The position numbers were made by a program, and so were the translations under genes. From Strigops habroptila (lineage: Eukaryota; Chordata; Aves; Psittaciformes; Psittacidae), in NCBI RefSeq assembly GCF_004027225.2, contig NC_044288.2, forward strand, positions 7,685,744 to 7,749,743: a DNA stretch of 64,000 nucleotides, given 5' to 3'. Below the pieces are notes generated by a model. It had not been told where the DNA came from and searched no databases. It saw nothing but the letters and a program-made list of their open reading frames with translations. The first letter of the stretch is position 1. Every line of letters begins with the position of its first letter. Below are positions 26,001 to 59,400 of this stretch, in pieces.

Positions 26001-29000
26001 GACAACTACCAAGAAAGAATGAAACAAAGAAAATTATCCCAGGATTTAGTTAAAGTTACAGTTTGAATCCTGAATACCCATTTAGAGCACTTGTCAGAAA
26101 AACACACTCCCTGTGGTCCATTTATAGAGAGCAACAGTTTTTGCTCCCAACACTGCATGATACAAGCATCTCTGTTATAAGAGGAAAGGACCTGAATTTC
26201 ATATATACTGACTTCATTTGCATCTTTCCTGTAGTAATTAAAACACAGATTCAGCCTAAAGCATCTCTGCAGACTGTGGTCAGAATATACAGAGATAAAG
26301 AAAGTTTACTTCTATAGCAATTTTTTCTCCAACTCTCTCTCAAAGCTGGTACATAAGGATGCTACAAACACAGAGAACACGTCTCTTCCTTTGAAAAATC
26401 AACGACTTAGAAGAAAAAACCCCATCTTCGACAGGTGATAGCAGAGGATTATACAACGTACAAAGAGCTCTAGACAACTGTGGAAATAGCACTTTGGTTT
26501 TCCGAAAACTTGATTGTTCTCAATTTCGCCAATAAAACTTAAAAACAAGATAAAAGAAAGAACTGTTGGCAAACAAATACTGCCTCACTTTTTAAAAGGA
26601 ATTATCCCTCATTATAGAGGCCACCATATTTCACTGATTTTAAGGACTACAGAAAACATTTTGAACAATTTCTATTCCTATCAGAATATACAAAATTGAA
26701 AAAGGAAACGTTTTGGAATGGTTTTGTTTCTTCCCCCTCTCTTAAAGCCTTCCAAACCCCTATCAGCTCCGATTGCCAGGAACCTCTGGACAGGATTGCT
26801 ATTAACCTACATCAAAGGTAGGCTCTACAAAGGGATCCTGCGTGTTGTTCTCTGAATGGTATCTCCATTTTTCTTCAGATGCACAGACTGCAAAGATCAT
26901 TAATCACAATGAAGTGGGTTTTTCCTTCACATTTTGCCTCACAAATGGCTAATTTGAAAATCAGAGGCAGGTAGACAACAAAAAAGAAGTTACCTCCTCC
27001 TTGACTTCTTCTTTGTCCTGACCTGCAGGCTTCGCGTCCGCCTTCGTGGGTTCAAGGGAAGGAAGGTAACTCTTTGTGTACAGACTTTCAAAAAGTTTAT
27101 CTACAAACCCTGAGGTTTCTGAGGATACAGAACACAAGACAAAACTGTTACATATTGATTTAAGGACACTGTTACATTTACCAGAGGAGTCCCTGAAAAA
27201 ACAGTCATCCAGGTGGACTGCTCACAGCAGAACCTTACCCTGATGAACATTAGCTCCATTCAAGGAGCTGGAATTACATTTGTGGAACTCTGTCGTTTAT
27301 TTAGACAAAGAAATTCATCAGTCACAGCAAAGACAGAAAGAGACTTTTCCTTCAATCCCATTTACAACTTGGAAATGTTCTAAGGGGCAAGTGTGATTAA
27401 AACTTATGACTAAGGAGTAAGCCCACAGTTATCCCATTAACTACAGTCAGCTGCTGCTTCCAAGAATTTTTATCAGAGTAAATCATTCCCAGAGGACTAA
27501 TCATCAGTTCAACACTGGATCACAAACGCACGCACAAGAACTTCCCCAGCGAGTGTCAGAATTTTAAGTGTTTAAAACCTTAAATCTGAACCAAATTGCT
27601 ACAAAATTTCAGAAACCTGAAAGTTTAATATGGACCAGGTCTCACAAGTTCCCAAACGTCTGGCAGGATGACTTGATTGACTTTAAAAATGAAACTGCCA
27701 GTTTTTATTTCAGAGGATTTCCTCCCAGCCACCACGAGCCAGTCCAAGCTGTACAACTGCATCTTGAGATTATTACTATTAATTGTTCTAAATCACAAGA
27801 TCTTTACTCTGTCATACTCTGCAAGAAACGCTGGATTCACAGATGACAAGAAGCATTTTAAAAGCAACATTGGTGCATCATCATCCTCCCTCCTCCCGCC
27901 AGCGGAATGAAACCTGCGGAGCCGCCGGAGCGGAGAGCACGGTACCTTTTTGCAGGAAGACATCCAGCTGATCAGCACAGAAAGCTTTCAGCTCTTTCTC
28001 TGGCTTGTCCTTCTTCACTAATGCCACAACATAGTTGGCCAAGGCCGAGGGGTCTGCATCACATCTGCGGAGAGAAAGAAGGGTTCTGGGCTCGGCTCAG
28101 TGTGCCAGCCCCTGCGCTGGACAAGAGCCACCAAACACCTGGCAACACAGCCCGGCTGCTTCCCGACCCCAGCACTGCCCCCGCTCGGCAGCAGAGCTGT
28201 TTCACTTACAGCACAGTGGGTCTGTTGCCCTGGGACCACCCTGCTCCCTCCCACCCCTCACCATGACCCCCTGCTCTGATCCTGCTTGAGCTTTGCTTAG
28301 GACAAACAACCTCCCTTCTTCACAGAGATCCAGCTCTGGGGCAGCTGAGCAGACGCCACTGCTTCTCAGCCTTCCCTGAGCACAGCAACTACCACCCAGT
28401 ACAGCTCTATGGGAACAGCAGAGCAAGCACTGGGAAAGCCAACTGCACAGCCACTGTGAAGTGTTAAAGTGGTTTTAAAGCATTAATCACCATGAAAAGT
28501 AGTTCAGAAAGATGGATGCAAAAGCACAATTCAAATACGCAGATATGTTCTGTACGGCTGCAGTTACCGGGCCCGGGGTTTTCCTTCCCTAAGGACTATT
28601 TCCACGCCTAAAACTTTCGCGCTAATCCTTTAATGCTGGTAAAGTGTCTGCAGGGGTTCAATTATTAATACAGATGCACTACCCAAGCCCTTCTCCAGCT
28701 TCATGAAGGCCAAAGAGAGCCAGCTCTAAGCAGCAAGGCTCTGCCACTGATCCTTACACTGCACACTGCTCATCCGCTACCAGAAACCCCCTCAAAGTAC
28801 AAACTAGATTAACAAATGATTCAGCAGTAGCTCCTCATTTTGCCTCTCTCAGAAGACACAAGCTCTCAGGCAGTAGGGAGGAACCTAAACAAGTGTGATG
28901 ATTTAAAGATTTATATTTATTCTTTAGAATTAACTTTCAGAGAGGATTATGTATTTTCTAAGAACATTAACTATGGAAATACAAGGAAATAGTATAAAAT

Positions 29001-30296
29001 ATATAGACCTCAAAATGACCTCAAGGAAAAATACAAATATCCAGGCACCCATCAAAGCGCAGGAACATGCAGATGACTGCTTAGAGAAAACCAAGGCCTC
29101 TCCGAGCAGGCAGGCAAGCAGCTCCACTCCAAATTACCTTGCTGCTGGTTCCAGCATCTGATGAGAGCTGGGTTAAATGCAGCAATTAGCAACAAAGAAA
29201 CCACAGCTTTACAGAATTTACAATTCTTACACACACACACACTCTCCAAAAGAAATAAGCCGTGTGGAACTGTGGTACTCATTTGGTGTTAGTGCCCACA
29301 TGCAGATGAATATAAACGTCCTATTTAAAATAAAGGAGATGATCCATCATTTTAGAACCATCCCCATTCCTTCCTCCATACGTTAATTTCCCTTACGGAG
29401 GCGCTGTGAGGTCTGGAGGTGTTACCATAAGGTCTCTCTGCCCCTCCAGGTTCATGAACCCTTTTCTATTTTCCCTCCCGAGCCCCCGGCTGTCAGGACC
29501 CAGGAGCCCCTGCCTCCAGCTCCAGAGCAGACACCAGCAGGGTGCTGGGCAGAGGCTGCCTGAACGGGGGGGAAGGGGCAGGAGTTACACCCTGGTCCGA
29601 CGGGCTTCACAGGGATCTGAGCAAGTACCAAAGAGAACCGATATCTTAAGAGCGAGCGCAGGAAAGTCGTGCGGGATTCCCAAAGGCGAATGCTTGATGA
29701 CTGCAGCTGACCAGTTCTGGGCCTGTTTAAGCACAAATACAGAAGTGCCTGTGGAAGCACCAGCGAACCGCACACTGCGAACGTGCGCGCTGCCTGTTCA
29801 GCCGGGCCCGGGGTGACCCGCGGAGCTGGGCTCTGCGGGGCCCTTCCTGCGGGACACCGGAGCCAGCGCTGCCGCTCCCCGCGGCTCAGAGCCCAACGCG
29901 CTGCCTGCCCCGGCCCCCGCAGCCGCTCCCGGGGCTGCTCACAGCGCTGTCCCGGCGCTGCCCCGCGGCCGGTACCGGCCCCCGCGGCCCGGGCCCGCGG
30001 GCTCGGCGGCGGCGCGAGACGCAAGGCCGCGCTCAGCGCGCGGGCCCCGGTAAAGCCCAACCCGCAGCCGGGCCCTCTGAACCGCGCTCCCCCGTAGAGC
30101 CGGCGGCGCCGGCCGGGCCCGGTCACCCGCCGGGGGCTGAGGGCGCGGGGCAGTCCGGGCGGAGGCAGGGCCCGGTGCCGCACGCAGCCCCGTCCCGCGG
30201 GGCCCGGGGCAGGGAAAGGCTGCCCGCCCGCACTCACATCGGCTCCAGCAGCTTGGCCAGCCAGGACTTGAGCGCGTCCACGTTGTCAATGATCAT
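11026..30296 (-). CDS. RBM27: RBM27, RNA-binding protein 27 (21 coding exons, 1001 aa)
   Basis: RBM27 is a nuclear RNA-binding protein of the RBM26/RBM27 family, linked in the literature to nuclear speckles and poly(A)-tail exosome targeting. Exons, in gene order: 30238-30296, 27946-28064, 26994-27118, 25899-25990, 25133-25326, 24092-24349, 23300-23536, 21970-22104, 19810-19959, 17848-17995, 17416-17569, 16469-16729, 16216-16344, 15226-15348, 14634-14708, 14360-14524, 13834-13938, 13536-13727, 12258-12344, 11737-11847, 11026-11112. All have GT/AG ends and keep phase (3006 nt). Domains: PWI-like fold about 1-75; RS-rich region about 150-190; CCCH finger C278-C287-C293-H297; proline tract about 308-335; RRM1 about 527-598; polyQ about 602-628; coiled coil about 715-843; RG repeats about 853-875; RRM2 about 887-957; acidic tail. 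The start codon begins MIIDNVDALKSW, matching the family. It is about 60 residues shorter than human because one internal exon is absent. Confidence 0.95.
11061..11078 (-). repeat. RBM27: GAT6 tract coding the acidic tail of RBM27
   Basis: Six perfect GAT codons (plus strand CAT x6) in the last exon encode consecutive Asp residues in the C-terminal EDDDDDDEDEDE stretch. Triplet runs like this can vary in length between individuals without breaking frame. Confidence 0.85.
16562..16582 (-). repeat. RBM27: CAG/CAA tract coding polyQ in RBM27
   Basis: On the minus strand a CAG run with one CAA interruption encodes seven consecutive Gln just after RRM1. More Gln-rich sequence follows (QQPLHQQLHLQQQ). 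Human RBM27 is also Gln/His-rich at this place, but its exact residues differ. Confidence 0.85.
20428..20472 (-). other. RBM27: decayed remnant of an internal RBM27 exon
   Basis: Human RBM27 has a segment starting QPMYSREHG between the exons that here end at 21970 and start at 19959. In this intron the minus strand has CAGCCGATGTCACTCT (20451-20466). It would read QPM-Y-S if one C were not present; as it stands it reads QPMSLYII and then a stop. A strong donor (GATAG|GTAAGTATT) follows at 20428/20427, and a branch-like TTCTAATC lies upstream, but the pyrimidine tract is poor. The best reading is a fossil exon, or possibly a poison exon. The match is short and could be chance. Confidence 0.35.
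24017..24039 (+). repeat. A23 homopolymer in an RBM27 intron
   Basis: A run of 23 A on the plus strand, 53 bp from the donor end of RBM27 exon 6 (24092). Read in transcript direction it is a T run inside the intron just after that exon. Confidence 0.85.
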
Positions 30297-30322
30297 GGTG
30301 CCCGCCCGCGCCCAGCCCCGCG

Positions 30323-30337
30323 CTACACCGCCGCCAT
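30323..30337 (-). other. RBM27: four-codon upstream ORF (MAAV) in the RBM27 leader
   Basis: On the minus strand ATG GCG GCG GTG TAG starts 41 nt before the RBM27 start and in another frame. Its context GGCCATGG is strong (G at -3 and +4). If transcription begins upstream of 30337, ribosomes would meet this uORF first and have to reinitiate or leak past it. The ATG also lies in a YY1-like CCATGGCGGC motif, so it may instead mark the start region itself. Confidence 0.45.
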
Positions 30338-30436
30338 GGCCGGCCCCTGCCCCGCCGCGGCCTGCTGCAGGAACTAACCGCCACCCCGCAACGCAGCCTG
30401 CTAGGCACAGCCGGGGCGGGACCGGCCCGCCGCGCA

Positions 30437-30472
30437 CCAATCAAACGGCGCCGCTCGTACACGCGAGCCAAT
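30437..30472 (+). promoter_or_regulatory. paired CCAAT boxes (NF-Y type)
   Basis: CCAAT occurs at 30437-30441 and 30468-30472 in the same orientation, 31 bp start to start. NF-Y is known to favour paired CCAAT boxes about three helical turns apart. They lie between the two divergent start codons and about 140-175 bp upstream of the RBM27 ATG. Confidence 0.6.
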
Positions 30473-30883
30473 AGCAGCCCGTCCCGAAGGTCAGCGGGGA
30501 ACCAGCAGGCTTCGCTGAGCGAGGGCACGAGCCCTGCTGCGACATCTTTGGGGGTGCTCTTAAAGGGGCAGCTCGCCTCCGCGCGCGGGAGGGCGGCGCG
30601 GGGGCGCCCCCCAGCGGCCCGGCGGGAGCTCTGCGGCGCCAGGGCGGGGCGGGGGGCGTCGTGCTTGTCCCTGCCCCGGGGGTCCCGCAGGGCCGGGCCC
30701 GAGCGGGCCGACCCGCCTGCTGCGGCCGGGGGCGGTCCGCGCAGCGGGCGGCTAGGCAAGGCTCGCGGCCGCAACGACGCCATCCCCCCCCCCCCACCGC
30801 CTTGGTACGACCCGCCCTCCGCCCCGCCGCCGTGGTTCGGGCCGGCCCCGCCCCGTGTCCCGTCAGGCGCGGCGCCCGGCAGC

Positions 30884-54240
<23,357 letters not shown>

Positions 54241-54385
54241 GCTGGCGCGTCCTGGGGTGACTCTGAGCATCTGTAATGAGCGAAGATGGGAATTTGTTCT
54301 GTAAAAAACAAAGCCTCACTCTGCATGCAGGCTCACCCCATCTCTTTTAAACACGGATAAAATAAAACTATTTTCCTCTGGCGCT
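54241..54385 (+). other. LARS1: LARS1 3' UTR
   Basis: A short 3' UTR of about 140 nt follows the stop codon and ends just after an AATAAA. No other gene feature lies inside it. Confidence 0.7.
54361..54366 (+). promoter_or_regulatory. LARS1: LARS1 polyadenylation signal AATAAA
   Basis: GGATAAAATAAAACTA lies about 120 nt after the stop codon and is followed by a T/G-rich stretch, the usual arrangement around a cleavage site. Confidence 0.75.
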
Positions 54386-55864
54386 CTGGCTTTTCTTGAA
54401 AGAAGCAGTTATCGTCAATGTTAATGTGGCCGATCTTCCTTTTCAGCTGTGGCCAGTGGTTTCAGGAGCAAACTAGAGCACCACACTTGGAATTCCTCTC
54501 CCTCCAAATAGGCAAGGACCTGGGTAGAAAAGTTGGTTGTAAATCTCATGTAATAGAGGGGAACGAGTTGCTTGCATACTTGTGTATTTTACTTTGCAGT
54601 GACCCAGGTGAGTGAACAGCATCAGGGCACTTTTACACAAACCAGCAGTTCAGAAGTAACGTGATACTGAAGAACTCTTAAGCAGGAGTTAAATAGGAAA
54701 GCTTCCCTGCTTCTCAGCTCTTAAAACAGGAGTGCCTGTAGCACACGCTGTTACAGACTGACTTTTCCTTTCTTATTCTTTCATAAAACTATGCATGAAT
54801 CTATTTTAAGTAGAAAGGTTAAGTGTTCTTTTCATAGATTTTGCATTGTGATGGGTTTGTTAATCTCAGGGCTGTCACAGGCTGCTTTCCCCTTTTTTGG
54901 ATTATGAATCATCACACACAGCTCCAGGGCTTGTGTCTGCAGATTCAGGAAGGTGCCTGGTGCCAAACAGCATCCTTTGTTCTGCACCATTGCTCTTCAG
55001 CAGCTTCACAGCTCTCAATGCTCCATATGGCTCAACAGTTCAACTTCCTCTAATAATACGTGGTGGTGTGGGAGGAAGGAATGTGCCAGAGCCCAAGACA
55101 GCCGTACCCAGAGCTGTGGAGTGTGCCCTTCCCTCTGTTAGCCTTTTGAAAAGGCAGGTTTTGTCTGTGGTTATACAGACACAACTGGAGCTTTTCTTTC
55201 CTACTGCTTCTCTGCAGTCCCACTAAGCAAATACTCAGTGGTTCTTGAGACAGGTTTGCTCGTCAAGAGAAAAAAGGTGATTCCATGGTCATGGGAGGTC
55301 TCTGGGTGCTGGGGACCAGCAGGGGAAGGGTCGAGGCTGATTACTGCTGCAGGGGCTGGAGGGAAACCTCTGCCAGCCCTAACCCTGACGGGCCCGTCAG
55401 GTTGCTGGATACCAGCGTGCAGGAGGAGTGTCAGAGATGGGCAGAGGTGTCCTCTGCCTGGTCCAGGGGAGCTTGGGGGCAGCCCGTGGGGCCTTCTCTG
55501 CACAGCTATGGGGAGAGCAGAGTTGTGGGGACCCGGGGCCGTGGGGAGTGGGCTGCAATGGTGCACTGCTCCCATCCCTTCTCCATGGCAGCTGGGATTG
55601 TTCCTTTGCTAAAGGTTTGCTTCCTTGTAGTCTGAGTGAATTCCCTTCCAAACTGGAAGAACAACCCCCAGCACACGGGCCCGGTGCCACTTCTTGTGTG
55701 TGGCTGCGTTCATGAGGGGTTTGGCGAGCCAGAAATAGGAAGCAGGAGCTCAAGCTGGAGCCCTGGTCTCAGCCCCAGTCCCAGGTAACCCTCCTCTTCC
55801 TCACCGTTTGCTCCCGGCTGGTGAAGCAGCCACCGAAACAGGAAAGTGAGACGAAACGTGCCCG
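54386..55864. other. intergenic DNA between LARS1 and the SH3RF2 3' end
   Basis: No coding exon was recognised on either strand. I looked for the cysteine-rich PLAC8 signature expected from PLAC8L1, which sits between LARS1 and SH3RF2 in human, and did not see it. The 55240-55720 part is GC-rich with overlapping open frames that lack conserved features. Confidence 0.45.
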
Positions 55865-56420
55865 GTTTTTCATGCAAAAAGTTTTAATGGTAACACGGAG
55901 CTTCCATGGGTGGGACACTGCAGCGGGAGCTCTGCCAGGTCTGGTCCCCTGCTCCCGCCCGAGTGCCCGTGCTGCCGCTGCAGGAGGGGCCGCGATCCCT
56001 TCGCTCCATTTAATTCATCTACAGGGTACAGCTCTGAGCAGGGCTGCTATAAACTGACAGGAAGAAACTTCCGAAAGCTTAAAATGGTTTTAAACGGTTG
56101 TTTTTCAGTTACAGAAATACAAAATAAATATCTTGAAGATTAATACAAAACAAACTGAATCTTTTTGTTCATTGACTTCTCTCTTCTTCCCAAGAGTGTG
56201 TTAAATTGAAAAAGCCTTGTTAAAAAATGAACTTCACATCATGGAAAAAATATCAAGCATCACAGAGTTTGTACAAGTGTCTCTGAACCAGCAACTAAAT
56301 GTATGTATTTTATTGATTCCTCCTACCCATCACCAAATAAGAGATGATTACATATCCTACTCTTTCTAAGCATATACATGTAAAAATAGTCGTTTCTGTT
56401 TTCTCATTTGTAGTGACACG
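55865..56420 (-). other. transcript 3' end on the minus strand, possibly SH3RF2
   Basis: Read on the minus strand, this AT-rich block looks like the last part of a vertebrate 3' UTR. AATAAA occurs at 56309-56314. A final ATTAAA at 55883-55888 is followed about 15 nt later by a plausible cleavage point and a T-rich segment. The nearest upstream minus-strand gene is SH3RF2, which would need a 3' UTR of about 5.6 kb. A separate noncoding transcript is possible. Confidence 0.4.
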
Positions 56421-59400
56421 GCTGTAACATTTCATGGTAATGATTCCTGGGCTCAGTGCAGAAAGAAGACAACAGAATTCCCTGCTCTGTTCCGCAGCGT
56501 CTCAAGGTAAGCCACCGCCTGCTGATCCCTGCTGCCTCCAGGGGTTATTTCAGTTGGGACTTTGGTATAACGGGATCTTTCCTCCACGTTTATCACATGG
56601 ACAGTCTTCACCAGCCCGACCACCGCCCGGAGCTGCGTGTGCCATGGAGGTCTCTGATCCCTCCACAACATTCCCTTTGGAGCAGGCACGTCCCCATCGC
56701 ACAGGTCTGGGTTCAGACGCTGGCTGTGAGTATTCTGAAACATTACTTTTTAAATGGGGGAGATACTGAGACTTAAGGCAAAACCCCTGAAAAACGTAAA
56801 GTCACAGCTGTTATTACACTTACAACATGGAGTTGCACAAATGAACTGCAGTAACTATTCGGCAGTGAGAAAACCTCCTAAAACAATGATCAGTGTACAC
56901 CTGAACTTACACGTTCCTGAGCTGCTCCAGCATTTCCAGCTTAACCGCTTGGGGGGCACTGTCTGCATTCCCCTTTCCTAGAGCTGGGCGGAGGCGGGAC
57001 CAGCTTTTCAGGCTTGGGGTTTATGCTTTATTCTCCCAGATTTTTTTCCCTCGTTTCTTGGGTTTGCTGAATCTGGAGGAGGTGCTTGGTGCTTCAGCAG
57101 TTCTTGTTTTGCTTTGGCTTATGGAAAATAAACCAGGATGAAGTCAGGAAATAAAACATATCAGTGTTCATTAACACACCTGGTGACCAAGAACGTGGCG
57201 TGGATTGGAAATCTGAATGCACAACAGCCCTGAAGGTGTTTCTCTAACACTGAGCATCATCCCCTGGGGCCCTGCGCTCCCGAATGGGCTGGGCTGGGAG
57301 CTCCTCTGTGTCCTTCTCTGCCTGGGGCGAGCAGCTTCTGGCTGGGACAGGGAGGATGTGGAGGGATCAGTCAATGTTCTGTTTTCTTACCTCTCCTCAT
57401 CATTCATCACGAAGCACGGCAGCAGCTCACGCCTGGGGGTACTTGGTTACTGAAGCACTCCGAGGGTTCTGCCAGGCTGGGCAGGCGATTAGAGCTGAGC
57501 TGATGGATGATCTGATCCAGTCTCCAATTCATTAACTAATCATAAGAAACGAGCAGATTGAAAATAAGCCCCATTCAAGAGCTTGTGGAGGTTCGTTACT
57601 GGTCCCTCTGTCCCGGGTGCTGCTTTATGTGCTTTTCCAGAGCTGCTCCCAGATGCACTGCCAGCGAGCGCATGCTCTGGGTGGGAAGAGCCCCGCTGGC
57701 CCGTGCCTCCAGCTGGACAATGTATTTCACACACAGTGCACTGCAGTTGTGTTTTGCCTTTCCTAACATTGTTTTCTTTGCACTCTGTGCTGCAGCTGAT
57801 GGTCTGCGGGCAACACAAGGCTGCAGACTTGGTGGATCCACAGGGCCAGGCCTTGGAACAGCCTCTGCCCACCACTGAGCGTGCGGAGGGGAGACATCCC
57901 TGGGACAATGGAGCGGCCTTTCCCTGTGAGCCCTCCTGGCCAACCGGGAATGACAAAACAGGCTCCCTGTGCCAATGCCTAACCTCTCTTCACTGGGGAA
58001 ATGGGCTGAAGAGAGTCTGGAGGGTGGAAAGACAGGAGGGAAGTTAAATAGATGTATATATAAAAAGAACAGAAACCCTTGAAGCGCTCGCCCGCCTCCA
58101 TGTGAAGCTACCACCCTCCTGCCAACATGTGATGCCTCCCTTTTCACTGCTGCCCAACCAACAAAAATAAAAACAGGATGGCAGGGGTTTGGAGCAGATC
58201 CGCAGGGAAGATGCAGCCCAGAGCTGAACCAAGCATGCGACATTTGCTCATGCTCCAGGAAGCCGGTGGGCTGATGCTGCTTGCAGAGTAAAGGTGGTTG
58301 GAGTGACTGTTCCAGAACAGAGGGGTTTAGTCTGGTGCATTTGGAGAATTGCTCCTGACAGACCCAGTGGATGTTGGCTTCTCCATGTAGACAGGGGCCA
58401 CTCGTTGGGCACTGCCTTGCTCAGTGTCAAAGCTCCGGGGCAGTTCAAGGAGGTCCTGCTTTAGCCTGGGCTTTTGGAAGCAGAAGGTCTGAGTTCTAGT
58501 CCCTCTTCCTTGGGATGTTCCTGGTGAAGTTAACATGGTCCAGATGCTTCCTCCTAGGTGTTGCCAGGGGAGGAGGTGAGGAGGACTTGGCAGTTTTGCT
58601 CAGGGGGCTGCAGTATGAAACCCGTGGGCAGGTATGGCTATGGGAACCAGATGCTTATTAGAGCTGTTGCTTTAAAATATGCCTTGTTTTCAGTTCTCTC
58701 TCCCTACATATTTTGAATATATTTAGGGCACTTATCACCATAGCATCAAAGCACTGAAATATCCTGTGCAAGGAACTGAGACATCTGTCCCAAAATAGCT
58801 GCCTGCTCTTTTACCAAAGCACTGGTTTCGCTCTGAGTGCTCCCTTTCCCCGCCATTGCCCATGACTCTGTGTGCACACGAGTGCTGGAGCTTTCTCTGT
58901 CCCCATCAGCCCAACGCTGTCACTCGTCACAGTGCAGCGGGTCAGGGGCCAAGCCCAGGAGAGATTTGTGATGATTTGTGGTGTATTTGTCTTACGACTT
59001 CAGTATCGTGTCGTGAGCTGAGTGGTTCTGTATGGGTGATGTGAAGCATTATTGCTGTTTATCTTGCTATGAGAGGATAGAGAGTGGCTTTGTTCCATGA
59101 AAGCAATGTTCTGAACCCATCATGTGAGCAGAATCTGGCTGTCGGAACCCAGAGAGATGTGCAGAAAGACTCTATGGCTTGTTAAGCCTTAAGGCATGCT
59201 GAGCACCTTTAGCTTTTCCTGATGTTCCTGGTGTCCCCTGATGCCTACTGTGTCCATTTGGTAAATGGGGCTGAAGAAGCTGCTGTTTCTCCTTGTATTT
59301 GGGCTTTGGCAGGACCGAGGTGTGAGAAACAGAGCTGCAGTCGCCTCTGCTGCTCTGTGAGACTTTCATTTTGCAGCACCAAACTGAACTTCAAATCCTT

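Larger units (their letters stand above)
30297..30883. promoter_or_regulatory. bidirectional promoter of RBM27 and LARS1
   Basis: The two start codons diverge and are only 587 bp apart inside one CpG island. No TATA box is seen. Two CCAAT boxes lie on the RBM27-proximal half, and GC-box-like strings are frequent. Head-to-head housekeeping pairs driven by a CpG-island promoter are common in vertebrates, and human RBM27 and LARS1 are also divergent neighbours. Transcription start positions cannot be seen from sequence alone. Confidence 0.8.

Noticed and set aside
55201-55753. Overlapping 95-124 aa frames on both strands
   Set aside because: No conserved motif, including no PLAC8 cysteine pattern. 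GC-rich composition explains the openness.
57596-58243. 215-aa minus-strand open frame
   Set aside because: No family resemblance, and a competing open frame lies on the other strand. More likely non-coding DNA or SH3RF2 3' UTR.
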